64,000 nt of DNA from Phycisphaerae bacterium (GCA_025924315.1 JAICIO010000020.1:1-64000); one strand, 5' to 3'; shown: positions 52,401-61,823, counted from the first letter of the stretch. Notes: generated by a model from the sequence alone, not told the origin. Program-made: numbers and translations.

Positions 52401-53075
52401 CTAGTGGGGAACGGATTGCGTCGTCGCGGAGACGCGCATTCGCCCGGTAGTCCGATTAACCCACCCGAGCTGCTCGAACGTCGTTCGCTCCTTGTGTTCT
52501 AGTTCCTCGCGTTCTTGAGTCGACGATTCGGGATGCACTCGCGAGACCGAATTCGGCGGCTCACCCCCGGCCATCTCATTACCGCGTCCTGGCGCTGCCA
52601 AACTCGGCGTCATTCCGCTGAGGCTCCGCACATAACTGACCAGGCGCCACACCTGCTGGTCTGTCATCCTTCCCGCGAAGCTGGGCATGCCGTTGGGGCG
52701 GCCGAATACGATGTCGTCGAAAATGATCTGCGGGTTCCATCCGTAGATCCACGTGTTGTCGGAAAGCGCCGGCCCGATTCCTCCGCCGCCGTAGTTGCCG
52801 TGGCAGGCGGAGCAATTCATCGCGCGATAAAGTTGCATGCCTTCGGACAAGTCGTATGCATTTCCATCGTCCGATTGCATTGAGCGATCGGAGGTGATTG
52901 GCTGCACGGGCGCCGCGCCTCCCGCGCGCACCGGCGTGTTCGGCATTCCATCGCTGATGTTCCTGTCCATCGCGGGAGACGAAAAGGCGCGCCCTTCGCG
53001 CTTGCAGGAGACGATGGCGCCCGCCGCGAGTAACAATGCAATTGCACGAGAGAGGGTCGATGACGTTCGGCGCAT
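52401..53075 (-). CDS. exported cytochrome c lipoprotein
   Basis: A 224-residue protein with lipobox GAIVSC (Cys24) and one class I heme c domain: Cys88-Ser-Ala-Cys91-His92 (NCSACHGNYGG), with a distal Met candidate in GMPSFAGRM (about 139). The region after the heme domain is polar and low in complexity, about 65 residues. It may carry electrons in the periplasm, perhaps for a sugar dehydrogenase, but no partner is adjacent. It is divergent from the GH27 gene with 106 bases between. Confidence 0.85.
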   Translation of the reverse strand: MRRTSSTLSRAIALLLAAGAIVSCKREGRAFSSPAMDRNISDGMPNTPVRAGGAAPVQPITSDRSMQSDDGNAYDLSEGMQLYRAMNCSACHGNYGGGGIGPALSDNTWIYGWNPQIIFDDIVFGRPNGMPSFAGRMTDQQVWRLVSYVRSLSGMTPSLAAPGRGNEMAGGEPPNSVSRVHPESSTQEREELEHKERTTFEQLGWVNRTTGRMRVSATTQSVPH

Positions 53076-53181
53076 GATTTGATCGGACGCAAACGGAATA
53101 TACCGTGCGCTCGCGCAGGCCAGAATCGACGATCTTGATTCTCTCGTTGACCACCTGTCATCCATCCGTTATCCACCCAAC

Positions 53182-54873
53182 ATGAATTTGCTCAAACTCG
53201 CATTGTGCTTTGCGTGCGCGACGTCGGTTTACGCGCAGGAAGCCAAGCCGCGGCTCGCGGCCACTCCGCCGATGGGTTGGAACAGCTGGGAGGCTTTCCG
53301 CCGCGACTTCGATGAGGATATCATCAAGGCGGAAGTGGATGCGATGGTCAGTTCCGGGCTGCGCGACGCGGGCTACGACTACTTCGTGATCGACGGCGGA
53401 TGGAAGCCCGGCTCGCGCGACGACGCGGGCAACATTATTCCCGATCCGAAGAAGTTTCCGCACGGCATGAAGCCGATTGCCGATTACGTGCACTCGAAGG
53501 GGTTGAAGTTCGGCCTGCATCAGCCCGCCGGGATTCACGATTGCCCCAAGCTCAGCCCGGGCAGCCAGGGTTTTGAAGAGCGCGACGCGAAGGTGTTCAT
53601 TGACTGGGGCGTCGATTTCATCAAGTACGACCGGTGCGACTACAAGCATGCGGAGGACAAAACGAGCGCCGCGCCGGATTTCGATCGGTTCGTGATTCGA
53701 CAGGGCGACAAGGAAGTTTTTTCCACCGAAGCGGAGGCGGTTCAAAACAAATTCCGAGGCCTCGCGCGCGTGGAGCAGCGTCGCAATTGCTCCGGCGGAC
53801 GATGCGTCTCCGCGATCGGGTACGAGAACGGCGCGATCACCATTCCGGATGTGAATGTTCCGTCGGCCGGGAAATACAGCCTCGATCTGTACGTCGCGTA
53901 TCCCTACTTCGGCATGGAGCGATATCAGACGGTGACGTTTTTCGTCACGACGAACGATGCTCCGCCGCAGCGCATTGAGCTGCCATACAAGTTTGAGCAG
54001 CGCTACACGACTGACAAAACCACGATCGACGTCGAGCTGAAGGCGGGCATCAACACGATCACGATCGACAACCCGCTGTCGCAGGAGGAAGAGATTCGCC
54101 AATCGTACCTGGAGATGGCGCACGCGCTCGAGAAGAGCCCGCATCCGGTGATGCTCAGCGTCTGCACTGTTCCGCGGCCGTGGTTGTGGTGCGAACCGAT
54201 TGCGCATCTCTATCGGTGCGAGCACGACGTGGTCGATCGCTGGGACAAGGGCGGCGGCGCGATCATGCCGATTCTCGATCTTCACACCGATCTGATCGAC
54301 TACGGCGCGGTGGGATTCTGGGCCGATCCGGACATGCTCGAAGTCGGCAAGAAGGGCCGCATCGATCGGCCGAATATTCAGCTGCCCAAGATGAGCGATG
54401 CGGAATACCGCGCGCAGTTTGCGCTCTGGAGCATCATGAACGCGCCGTTGATGATCAGCATGGACCTGCGCTCCATCGACGATGCGACAAAGAAAATTCT
54501 GCTGAACAAAGACGTGATCGCGGTAAACCAGGATCCGCTCGCCGCGATGTGCCGCTGCGTGCGATCCGTCGGCGACCTGCAGATCTTCACGAAGCCGCTC
54601 GCGAATGGCGATATCGCGCTGGTGATCCTGAACCGCGCCGCAAATAGTGCGAAGGTGCAAGTGACAACCACTGAGCTTGGCTTGTCGAACAATCGCTGGA
54701 GCGCTCGCAATCTGTGGAGCGGTGAAAAGTCCGAGATCAGCGACGGCACGGTGCAAGCCGAGGTTGAAACGCACGGCGTGGTCATGCTGCGGCTCACGCC
54801 GGCGCCGAAGCAAAGCCGGGCGTCCTCTGTTCCTCCCCAGACGACCGATAGTGGATGCGACAGGGGCGTGTAA
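53182..54873 (+). CDS. exported alpha-galactosidase-like GH27 enzyme with inserted carbohydrate-binding module
   Basis: A 563-residue GH27/36-like protein with signal peptide (LLKLALCFACATSVYA). The TIM barrel opens TPPMGWNSWEAF (about residue 28) and has the nucleophile Asp150 in DFIKYDRCDY. The acid/base Asp is in the later CEPIAHLYRCEHDVVDRW or ADPDML region. Residues about 165-300 form an inserted beta-sandwich (GAITIPDVNVPSAGKYSLDL; YVAYPYFGMERYQTVTFFVT; AGINTITIDNP), like CBM6/35 modules, splitting the barrel. It should release alpha-galactose from glycans in the periplasm or outside. Confidence 0.9.
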   Translation: MNLLKLALCFACATSVYAQEAKPRLAATPPMGWNSWEAFRRDFDEDIIKAEVDAMVSSGLRDAGYDYFVIDGGWKPGSRDDAGNIIPDPKKFPHGMKPIADYVHSKGLKFGLHQPAGIHDCPKLSPGSQGFEERDAKVFIDWGVDFIKYDRCDYKHAEDKTSAAPDFDRFVIRQGDKEVFSTEAEAVQNKFRGLARVEQRRNCSGGRCVSAIGYENGAITIPDVNVPSAGKYSLDLYVAYPYFGMERYQTVTFFVTTNDAPPQRIELPYKFEQRYTTDKTTIDVELKAGINTITIDNPLSQEEEIRQSYLEMAHALEKSPHPVMLSVCTVPRPWLWCEPIAHLYRCEHDVVDRWDKGGGAIMPILDLHTDLIDYGAVGFWADPDMLEVGKKGRIDRPNIQLPKMSDAEYRAQFALWSIMNAPLMISMDLRSIDDATKKILLNKDVIAVNQDPLAAMCRCVRSVGDLQIFTKPLANGDIALVILNRAANSAKVQVTTTELGLSNNRWSARNLWSGEKSEISDGTVQAEVETHGVVMLRLTPAPKQSRASSVPPQTTDSGCDRGV

Positions 54874-55020
54874 ACACTGGTTGTCGAACGGGTTGCGCAA
54901 TCGCTCTGTCTGCGGCGCGATTTAATCGCTTCCCATGCTTTGTAAGACGCTTTACGATGCTTCCGTCTATCAGGGCGGGGAACTGTTCCTCATTCCTTCT
55001 TTCTTTTTCCGGGAGGCGTT

Positions 55021-55770
55021 GTGAACACGAAGCTTTTGCGCGCGGTGTGCATTTCGGCGATCGGGTGCGGTTTGTGTTTTGTTGAGAATGCGAGCGCTGC
55101 GACCTACTCGGTTACGCCGGGGCAAACGGTTTCCATCGATCCTTTCATAAAATTTGTGCCTCCATCGGGAACCGTCGTGAGCGAGACGACGAAAAAGTTC
55201 ACGATGGACTTCAGCGACGACAAAGGATTGGTGCATATTCCGGCGAACGGAACATTCCTGACGCAAGTTCTCCGGCGAGACGATGGGAAGCTGACGTTTC
55301 TGTACAACATTGAAGTGCTCACGAGTGACGGCGGCGACATTGGCGAGGAAGGCGGAAGCACTCAGTATTCCGCATTCGGCGATTTCACCACGATTGTTTC
55401 AGGACAATTCCAGCATGGTGGCAATCCCGGTCCCGTTATTAGCCGTTCCAGCGACGGCAATACCCTGAGTTTTGGCGGCGAGGGTCACGGGGAACCGACA
55501 GCACAGTCTCCTCTGCTGGTGGTCGAGACGGATGCGACGGAGTTCGATAGCAACGGTCACACCAGCCTGACGTGGTTTGACGAAACCGGAGATCCGGATC
55601 CACTCGACCCCGGATTCACTACCATCAAAGGAACCGCCGACTTCTCCAGCGTTTTCGAGCCGGTTCACGAAAGCGGCCCCGTCGCGGTCCCGCTTCCACC
55701 CGCGGCATACGGCGGGCTCGCGATGCTCGCGGGCATCGTCGTCACGCGAATCCGTCGACAGAAGGCATGA
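55021..55770 (+). CDS. exported protein with VPLPPA-type sorting tail
   Basis: A 249-residue protein from GTG 55021 with GGGAGG seven bases upstream. A signal peptide (residues 1-27, ending NASA-AT), a beta-rich body (about 30-205) and the C-terminal tail VAVPLPPAAYGGLAMLAGIV then RIRRQKA. This tail is the VPLPPA variant of PEP-CTERM, recognised by exosortase. No exosortase gene is in the window. Function unknown. Confidence 0.78.
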   Translation: MNTKLLRAVCISAIGCGLCFVENASAATYSVTPGQTVSIDPFIKFVPPSGTVVSETTKKFTMDFSDDKGLVHIPANGTFLTQVLRRDDGKLTFLYNIEVLTSDGGDIGEEGGSTQYSAFGDFTTIVSGQFQHGGNPGPVISRSSDGNTLSFGGEGHGEPTAQSPLLVVETDATEFDSNGHTSLTWFDETGDPDPLDPGFTTIKGTADFSSVFEPVHESGPVAVPLPPAAYGGLAMLAGIVVTRIRRQKA

Positions 55771-55800
55771 AGCGATTGGCCAGGTGCAGAAATGCAAACG

Positions 55801-55849
55801 GCCGCGAAATCGCAAGCGACATTCGAGCGTCGCTTGCGATATCGCGGTC
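55801..55849. repeat. palindromic repeat, family E copy 3 (diverged)
   Basis: GCCGCGAAATCGCAAGCGAC and CGCTTGCGATATCGCGGTC are the two arms around CATTCGAGCGT. The core resembles the E stem at 21443 (CCGCAAGCG word) but is not identical. It ends 11 bases before the next ATG. Confidence 0.6.
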
Positions 55850-55860
55850 GTTCTTATTTG

Positions 55861-56187
55861 ATGTTTCCGAGATACACACACGCGATGTCGCAGAACCAAA
55901 CGCTTGATTATGGTCGTCCACAGCGACGGCGGCTCGCACTGCGTCCCGCCGTTGCGATCATCGCGGGGATTTGTCTCGCCATTGGAGTTGCCGGATTCGT
56001 GATGGCCGGGCGAAACTTTACGATGCCCGGCCCGGATGACGACCTCAAGCCCGCGACGATGGCGGAAGAGGACGCGCAGAAGCAGGCGTGGCTCGATTAC
56101 AGCGAATCGTTATTCGCGGTTGGATTCGTCGGACTCCTTCTCCTTCCGTTTTCATTTCGGTTGAAACAGGCGCCCACGCAGCCCTGA
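55861..56187 (+). CDS. small two-helix membrane protein
   Basis: 108 residues from ATG 55861, or 100 from ATG 55885. A basic segment (GRPQRRRLALR), a first membrane helix (PAVAIIAGICLAIGVAGFVM), a polar loop with Asp-Asp-Asp-Leu and a second helix (SLFAVGFVGLLLLPFSF). No recognised family. It lies between two PEP-CTERM-type genes. Confidence 0.6.
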   Translation: MFPRYTHAMSQNQTLDYGRPQRRRLALRPAVAIIAGICLAIGVAGFVMAGRNFTMPGPDDDLKPATMAEEDAQKQAWLDYSESLFAVGFVGLLLLPFSFRLKQAPTQP

Positions 56188-56302
56188 GGCAAACGGTATT
56201 CAATTGTTTTTTTCTTGCGTTTGTCGAAGCGAATGCGTCTCATGGCCACAGCCATCGCCCGGTGGGCGCGTGGTTCACGTCATTGTGGGAACGGAGGACA
56301 TC

Positions 56303-57217
56303 ATGCGGCGCATTTCCTTCGCGGTCGGCGCGCTCCTCGCGCTGATGTTGTCGAACGGGCGGGTCTTGGCCCTAGACACGGTGCTCTACGCGGACGGGTT
56401 TGAATCCTTCGCGGGCGGGGGCAGCCCACTCGATGCGAACACGGCGGGCCCGAACCAGGGGCCCAATGGTGGCCCGGGGAATCCGTGGTTTGGTCCCGCG
56501 CCGCCCAATCTTCGCGTGGTCGGCGCCGGCGCCGGGATCAGTAGTGGCGCGGCCGGGCCGCACGGTGGTACGCAGATGCTTACCGCCAGCGCCGCCAGCG
56601 ACTTCGATCAGGACTGGTTCAACTTGGCGAACCGCCTCAATAGCGGCGCCAACTTTACCGGCGACGTCAAGCTTGATTGGTATTTCTACGATCCTAACGG
56701 CGCCGGCGACGCCAACTATCGTGACTACGCCGCTCTGGGGAACTACACCATCGCCTCGACCGCCGCGGCAAGCAGCTTGGACTATACCGAAGCCAGCGGT
56801 GGCAATCTGAACGGCGGCGCGGTCAGCCAACGGCTCTCCCTTGGCGCCGCCGCTCCGGCCGGGTTCAACTCGAACCAGTATCAGGCCCGCGTCGTCGGCG
56901 CGACCGATGGACTCGTGGGCGGGTGGTTTAACGTCGGCTCGCGCAGCGTCGGCTGGCATGAAGGGACCATCATCCTGGCCGACCCGAACGGCGCCAGCAC
57001 AACCGTCAGCTTCTACATTGACGGCATCAATGTGCTCAATCACGCCATCATGAACTCCACCGGAGTGAACGTCATCGAATTGAATGATGGTTTCGGCTCA
57101 ACCGTCGGCAACTACGACGACATCACCTTTTCACTGACGCCCGAGCCTACGTCCGCATGCATGCTTGCTTTCGCCGCGACCCTGCTCATCCGTCGGCGCA
57201 AACGCTGCGCGCCGTAA
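56303..57217 (+). CDS. PEP-CTERM protein
   Basis: A 304-residue exported protein; ATG 56303 has GGAGG five bases upstream. Signal peptide (FAVGALLALMLSNGRVLA), then a Gly/Asn/Ala-rich beta-sandwich like concanavalin-type or CBM folds (GWHEGTIILADPNGASTTVS; FYIDGINVLNHAIMNSTG), ending in the sorting tail LTPEPTSACMLAFAATLLIR and RRKRCAP. It is likely an extracellular-matrix or surface protein sorted by exosortase. Function unknown. Confidence 0.85.
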   Translation: MRRISFAVGALLALMLSNGRVLALDTVLYADGFESFAGGGSPLDANTAGPNQGPNGGPGNPWFGPAPPNLRVVGAGAGISSGAAGPHGGTQMLTASAASDFDQDWFNLANRLNSGANFTGDVKLDWYFYDPNGAGDANYRDYAALGNYTIASTAAASSLDYTEASGGNLNGGAVSQRLSLGAAAPAGFNSNQYQARVVGATDGLVGGWFNVGSRSVGWHEGTIILADPNGASTTVSFYIDGINVLNHAIMNSTGVNVIELNDGFGSTVGNYDDITFSLTPEPTSACMLAFAATLLIRRRKRCAP

Positions 57218-57338
57218 CGTCTGGATCGCCGACTTCCACTTGGTACTTTACCACGCAGAGGCAACACTTCTTCGCGATGGCGTGGGTCGGCAGCGCGATT
57301 GACTGTACTTTTCTCTCGGCGAGCGCCCGTATACCTAC

Positions 57339-57827
57339 ATGGTTTGGAGCTTTCTCGGGTATGTCTCGACCTTCTGGAGCGCGCTTGCGTTCCTGTGGGT
57401 GTCTAGCTGGTCGACGCCACATGCGCTTATTGTCCACGCCGTCCTGATCTCCGTTGGAGTTTTTGTGGCGGTTCTTGCGGCGCTTTCGAATTTCGTGTCG
57501 CCACGGCTTCAGCCGCTCGGAGAACGCGATCAGATTCGTCTCGCGTTCGCGAGGGGACTGCTTCGTCCGAGCCACGCATTCGCCCAAGGTGCATCCGGGG
57601 CGGCGTTTTTCATCGCGATATATTGGGCCCTCAGTGCGACAGACGTTTTCGGGACGCATTCGCACTTGCTTGGCCTCGGCCTTTGTGCGCTTTCGTTCTT
57701 CACTTCATTCGTGATTGGCCCCACCTGGCTGGCATATTCCGCCAGCAGAATCGCTGCGTGCGATGCGGGTTTTCCGGTCATCGTCAGTCAAACCCGAGTG
57801 GATGAGATTACCGAAAGCGAAAACTAG
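57339..57827 (+). CDS. four-helix membrane protein
   Basis: A 162-residue protein with about four membrane segments (SFLGYVSTFWSALAFLWV; LIVHAVLISVGVFVAVLAAL; GAAFFIAIYWALSATDVF; LLGLGLCALSFFTSFVIG) and a soluble charged end. No known family. It begins 121 bases after the PEP-CTERM gene and stands alone. The upstream GTACTTTACCACG stretch shows no clear promoter. Confidence 0.6.
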   Translation: MVWSFLGYVSTFWSALAFLWVSSWSTPHALIVHAVLISVGVFVAVLAALSNFVSPRLQPLGERDQIRLAFARGLLRPSHAFAQGASGAAFFIAIYWALSATDVFGTHSHLLGLGLCALSFFTSFVIGPTWLAYSASRIAACDAGFPVIVSQTRVDEITESEN

Positions 57828-57960
57828 CAGCGCCAGACCGGAATGTCGTCGCTGTTCACAGTACTTGCCTCCCCGATTTCTTCACGCTGCCTCCTTTGGA
57901 ATATCGTTGTAAGATGTTTCCCCAGAGACAGAAGCAGAAGAAGCAGAAGGAGAGAAGGTT

Positions 57961-59205
57961 TTGTCTGGCAAGCCGATTTCACAAACCCCGCTGCGGATCG
58001 CTGAGCCCGTCGATTTGCTCAAGTTCATGTTCGCGGTGGGGATCGAATGTTCGTATCCGCTCATACAGGGGAATCAACGCGTCGATCAGCTGCGCGACAC
58101 CGGCCATTACGAAATGTGGCAGCAGGATCTGAAGCTCGTGCGTGAGCTTGGATTGCGCTACCTGCGCTACGGCCCGCCGCTGTATCGCATCTTCAAGGGG
58201 CCGGGCGAATATGACTGGTCTTCGCTTGACCCCGTGATGGCGGAGATGCGCCGGCTCGGCATCGTGCCGATCATCGATCTGTGCCACTTCGGGCTGCCCG
58301 ACTGGCTCAACAATTTCCAAAACCCCAGCTGGCCCGACTACTTCGCCGAATATTCGCGCGCCTTCGCGGAGCGATATCCCTGGGTGCGCTACTACACCCC
58401 GGTGAACGAGATCTACGTGACTGCCCAGTTCAGCGCCGCCTTCGGCTGGTGGAACGAGCGGCTCATGAGCGACACCGCGTGGATCACCAACATCAAGCAC
58501 TGCTGCAAGGCCAGCGTGCTCTGCATGCGCGCGATCCTCGACCTGCGACCGGACGCCATCTTCATCTTCAGCGAAAGCACCGAATACGTGCACCCCGGCT
58601 CGCCGGACATGGTCGTGCAGGCGCAATTCATGAACGAGCGCCGCTTCCTCTCGCTCGACCTGCTCTTCGGCCACGACGTCACCGCCACGATGTACCAGTA
58701 CCTCCTCGCCGGCGGGATGACCAACGCCGAATACCAGTGGTTCCGCAGTCAAAAAGATCTGCGAACGCACTGCATCATGGGGACGGATTACTACATCACC
58801 AACGAGCACATCATCAAGAACAACGGTACGAGCATCGGTGCCGGCGACGTGTACGGCTACTACGTCATCACGAGACAATACTTCGAGCGCTATCGCATGC
58901 CCGTGATGCACACCGAAACCAACCGCACGGCGCATCTCGCGGTCGAGTGGCTGTGGAAAGAATGGATGAACTTGCTGAGGCTAAGGGAAGACGGCGTCCC
59001 CATCATCGGCTTCACTTGGTTCGGCCTGATCGACATGAAAGACTGGGACACCGCATTGACCCAAATCCGCGGGACGGTGAACAAGGTCGGCCTTTACTCG
59101 CTCCAGCGCAAACCCCGAACGGTGGCAAAGGAATATCGAAGGCTCGTCGAAGAATATTCGCAGCTGCCGATCAGCAGTAGTAAGTTCCCCATCCTAACTG
59201 CATAG
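57961..59205 (+). CDS. glycoside hydrolase family 1-like protein
   Basis: A 414-residue TIM-barrel protein that starts with TTG and an AGAAGG upstream. No signal peptide is seen. The acid/base Glu150 is in YYTPVNEIYV and the nucleophile Glu319 in HTETNRT, in GH1 order. The GH1 'NEP' is replaced by NEI, so the family is GH1-like or a related clan GH-A branch. The N-terminal LRYLRYGPPLYRIFKGPGEYD is like the GH1 beta-strand 2 region. Probably a cytosolic beta-glycosidase. A TTG start is uncertain; the next in-frame ATG (58027) would remove 22 residues. Confidence 0.8.
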   Translation: MSGKPISQTPLRIAEPVDLLKFMFAVGIECSYPLIQGNQRVDQLRDTGHYEMWQQDLKLVRELGLRYLRYGPPLYRIFKGPGEYDWSSLDPVMAEMRRLGIVPIIDLCHFGLPDWLNNFQNPSWPDYFAEYSRAFAERYPWVRYYTPVNEIYVTAQFSAAFGWWNERLMSDTAWITNIKHCCKASVLCMRAILDLRPDAIFIFSESTEYVHPGSPDMVVQAQFMNERRFLSLDLLFGHDVTATMYQYLLAGGMTNAEYQWFRSQKDLRTHCIMGTDYYITNEHIIKNNGTSIGAGDVYGYYVITRQYFERYRMPVMHTETNRTAHLAVEWLWKEWMNLLRLREDGVPIIGFTWFGLIDMKDWDTALTQIRGTVNKVGLYSLQRKPRTVAKEYRRLVEEYSQLPISSSKFPILTA

Positions 59206-59222
59206 GAACTGTGATGCTGTTC

Positions 59223-59272
59223 GATCTGCGAAACCGCGAGCGGCGTCCGTATCGCTCGCGGTTTCGCAGATC
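59223..59272. repeat. palindromic repeat, family E copy 2
   Basis: Stems GATCTGCGAAACCGCGAGCG and CGCTCGCGGTTTCGCAGATC, 20 bp, around a GCGTCCGTAT loop. Intergenic, in contrast to copy 1 which is translated. Confidence 0.9.
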
Positions 59273-59347
59273 AATCGTCCGCCAGCCCGCGACCCTCGCT
59301 GGTCCGCATTCCGGCATTTTCGGCATGCGTGATACGGTCAACAACCA

Positions 59348-59776
59348 ATGAGCAAAGACTTTCAGAGCATCGCATTTGGCCTCTTGGGAATTTTGATTGT
59401 TACGGACGGGATTGTCTTACAAGTCCATTACCCCTCGCATGAATTGGGAGACTTAATCTGGTCGCCCGGCTTCTTTCTGCTAATCGGCGCGATCGTTTGC
59501 TGCATCGCCTTTTTGTTACGCCGTGGTCGGGGCAACGGGGTGGCGATCGGTTTCCTGATGCTGCTCTCGTGGACAATCATTGCGGGCCTGATTGCCACAC
59601 GCAACGAGCCGGATAAGCCACTGCCCCGCGACCTAAGCCTGTTGCGATATGCGACGGGCGCTTCGGTTGTACTGTGTTGGGTGTCGATGACGATCCACTA
59701 CGTCGTGAAGTTCCATAGTCGTAACAAGACGAATGATCGTAGCAGCCTCTTGCGCGAGTCTTCCTCGGAACCATGA
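59348..59776 (+). CDS. four-helix membrane protein
   Basis: A 142-residue protein with four membrane segments (SIAFGLLGILIVTDGIVL; FFLLIGAIVCCIAFLL; VAIGFLMLLSWTIIAGLI; LLRYATGASVVLCWVSM) and a basic, Ser-rich end. No known family. It is convergent with the PhyH gene, 23 bases apart, without a recognisable terminator between. Confidence 0.6.
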   Translation: MSKDFQSIAFGLLGILIVTDGIVLQVHYPSHELGDLIWSPGFFLLIGAIVCCIAFLLRRGRGNGVAIGFLMLLSWTIIAGLIATRNEPDKPLPRDLSLLRYATGASVVLCWVSMTIHYVVKFHSRNKTNDRSSLLRESSSEP

Positions 59777-59799
59777 ACTCTGATCTCTGACTCTTCCTC

Positions 59800-60582
59800 T
59801 CACAGGTTGTAATGCGTCCCCATCGATCCCGGTTCGATCGCTTCGGTCTTTCGTTGATAGCGATTGTCGACGGAGAGGCGGAGGCGATCTTTTGTGAGAT
59901 TCGGGAGGGCTTTGTGGATCGTGTAGGCGTGGAAGATGAGGAAGTCGCCGGCTTGGAAATCGCCGGCGTGCCATTCCGTCCCTTCGGGGAGTTGGTCGTC
60001 GTCGAGGCCGTGGCCGGCGTACTTTTTCTCGGCGTGCATGCGGTGTTCGATGAGGCCGGCCTTGTGTGAGCCGCGGAGGACAGCTAAGCCACCCAGTTCG
60101 ATCGGGCAATCGCCCAGCGGGAGCCAGACGGTGTAGGTGTCGCTCGTTCCGCGGATGTAGTGATAATCCTGGTGGGCGGCGGTGGTTTGGTTGACGTTGT
60201 TCGGGAACGTCACGCGGCCGATGCGGCGATTATGGAGGAGGACCTCGCCGCCGAGGATCTTCGCCATTAGGTTCATGAAGACGGGGTGGGCGGGGAGCTC
60301 GTGGAAGCTTTTGAGGGCGAGGATTTCCTTGTAGACGTTCATATAGGGGGCTTCGCCTTCCGTGAAGGGGCCGGCGCCGCTCCATTTGCCGTCCATTAGA
60401 TGCGTGGAGTCGATCCAACCCGCGTCTTTGCAGAGATTGAGGATGTCGCGACGAGCGCTGAGGATTTCGTCCTTTGGCGCGACGCCGCGCATGAACAGGT
60501 AGCCATCTTCGGACATTCTCCTCCGCAGATTTTCTGGGTTGTCGAGGAGCGAGTTCGAGTCACGAAAAGGTTCATACGACAT
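59800..60582 (-). CDS. phytanoyl-CoA dioxygenase (PhyH) family protein
   Basis: A 260-residue Fe(II)/2-oxoglutarate oxygenase. The metal ligands are His137 and Asp139 in AAHQDYHYI with a second His in FLIFHAYTIHKA (about 225) and an Arg near LRLSVDNRY for 2-oxoglutarate. The substrate is not readable. ATG 60582 was chosen since longer frames run into repeat family B. Its promoter region is thus flanked by that repeat. Confidence 0.88.
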   Translation of the reverse strand: MSYEPFRDSNSLLDNPENLRRRMSEDGYLFMRGVAPKDEILSARRDILNLCKDAGWIDSTHLMDGKWSGAGPFTEGEAPYMNVYKEILALKSFHELPAHPVFMNLMAKILGGEVLLHNRRIGRVTFPNNVNQTTAAHQDYHYIRGTSDTYTVWLPLGDCPIELGGLAVLRGSHKAGLIEHRMHAEKKYAGHGLDDDQLPEGTEWHAGDFQAGDFLIFHAYTIHKALPNLTKDRLRLSVDNRYQRKTEAIEPGSMGTHYNL

Positions 60583-60620
60583 GCGGACGATGATCGCATT
60601 GGTCGGTGGTTTTGCAACTT

Positions 60621-60692
60621 GTAGGGTGCGCTTCAGCGCACCGGTTATTCCTGCTCGAAATGAAATAACCGGTGCGCTGAAGCGCACCCTAC
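60621..60692. repeat. palindromic repeat, family B copy 3
   Basis: Same GTAGGGTGCG and CACCCTAC ends as the copies at 31240 and 34924; short CCTGCTCGAAATG centre. Lies between two minus-strand genes and does not touch a stop codon. Confidence 0.9.
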
Positions 60693-60723
60693 GGAAAAAA
60701 AGTGGTCGATGCGCATCGTAGTT

Positions 60724-61647
60724 TCAGAGCGTGCTGGCATACGACTCGAGCGACGACGCGAACGGCTGTGGTTGCCAGTTGAAATGATCGACGAACTTCG
60801 TGATGTCGGTCGTGTTGTCTTCCTGGCTCATGATGAGCTGATCGCGATTGAAGCCCAGGAGCGCGCTGGGGAGGATTGAGGAAAGGATGCGGGCGACCCA
60901 GACCGGCATGGGCATGATCCAGCGCTTGTGATGCACAACTTCGTGTGAGACGTTCGTGTGCAGCTGCGGCCAGGTGACTTCGTCGGGGCCGGCGATGGGA
61001 TAGACCTCGCCGATGGTTTTGCGGTTTTCGACGGCGTCGACGAACGCGCGGGCCACGTCTTTCACGAAGATGGGTTGGAGTTTTCCCGCGCCGCCAAAGC
61101 CAAACAGGCCGCGGCCGAAGTAGGGCATGAAGAGGAACGGCGGGGCTTTGTGCCTCGCCCATTTCGCTTCCATCTGCATGAATTCGCCGTTAGCGCCATG
61201 GATGAGCGAGGGGCGGAAGATCGTCCAATCGAGTCCGCTGGACCTGACGTATTCTTCGGCGCGGAATTTGGTCTTGTGGTAGTTGCTGCGGGCGCCCGGG
61301 CGCGTGCCGAGGGCGGACATCTGGATGTATCGCTTGATCCCGTTGCGCTTGGCGGCGTCGATAATCGCTTGGGTGCCTTCGAAGTGCATGCGCTCAAAGG
61401 TGATGCCTTTCGACGGTCGCTCCATGATGATGCCGACGAGGTGAATCACCGCGGAACAGCCCTGCATTCCCTGATCGAGGGCGTTCGGATCAAAGATACT
61501 GCCCTGGATCGGGGTGATGTCGCCCTGAGCTTGAACGGGACGACGATTGACCAGCGCATTGACGGAGTATCCGCGCGAGGTGAGCTCTTCGATGACGGCG
61601 CTTCCAACAAAGCCGGCGGCGCCGGTGACAAACACCCGCCCGGACAT
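60724..61647 (-). CDS. NAD(P)-dependent epimerase, complex I NDUFA9-like
   Basis: A 307-residue extended SDR. The nucleotide-binding motif is VFVTGAAGFVGSAVIEEL (about residue 5), followed by a modified active site with YHKTKFRAE (Tyr-x-x-x-Lys, about 126) and FRPSLIHGANG. The pattern is that of NDUFA9-like NAD(P)H-binding proteins, including bacterial ones linked to quinone or sterol-like metabolism; the substrate is not known. AAGGAG precedes the ATG. It is convergent with nothing and followed on the minus strand by the PhyH gene. Confidence 0.85.
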   Translation of the reverse strand: MSGRVFVTGAAGFVGSAVIEELTSRGYSVNALVNRRPVQAQGDITPIQGSIFDPNALDQGMQGCSAVIHLVGIIMERPSKGITFERMHFEGTQAIIDAAKRNGIKRYIQMSALGTRPGARSNYHKTKFRAEEYVRSSGLDWTIFRPSLIHGANGEFMQMEAKWARHKAPPFLFMPYFGRGLFGFGGAGKLQPIFVKDVARAFVDAVENRKTIGEVYPIAGPDEVTWPQLHTNVSHEVVHHKRWIMPMPVWVARILSSILPSALLGFNRDQLIMSQEDNTTDITKFVDHFNWQPQPFASSLESYASTL

Positions 61648-61666
61648 GCTTGCTCCTTCTTTTTCT

Positions 61667-61732
61667 CGTGTAGCCGCGAGCTTGCTCGCGGTTGTCTCCC
61701 GAAGGAAACGCGAGCAAGCTCGCGGCCACACG
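61667..61732. repeat. GCCGCGAGCTTGCTCGCGG palindrome
   Basis: CGTGTAGCCGCGAGCTTGCT and GAGCAAGCTCGCGGCCACAC are the ends, each with its own small stem, around TCCCGAAGG. A half copy (GGGCGAGCAAGCTCGC) lies at about 32486. It is in the divergent region before the tandem secreted genes. Confidence 0.8.
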
Positions 61733-61823
61733 AAGAAATACCGAACGTTCCCCGTTTTGGTAAGCTACGTGCGAATCGGACGTCGCGTCAAACTTTGAAA
61801 GCTCTGAAACGTCAAAGGTGGGC

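Noticed and set aside
53158-54900. 580-codon minus-strand frame over the GH27 gene
   Set aside because: Arg/His/Val-rich without motifs; the plus strand encodes a clear GH27 enzyme with signal peptide.
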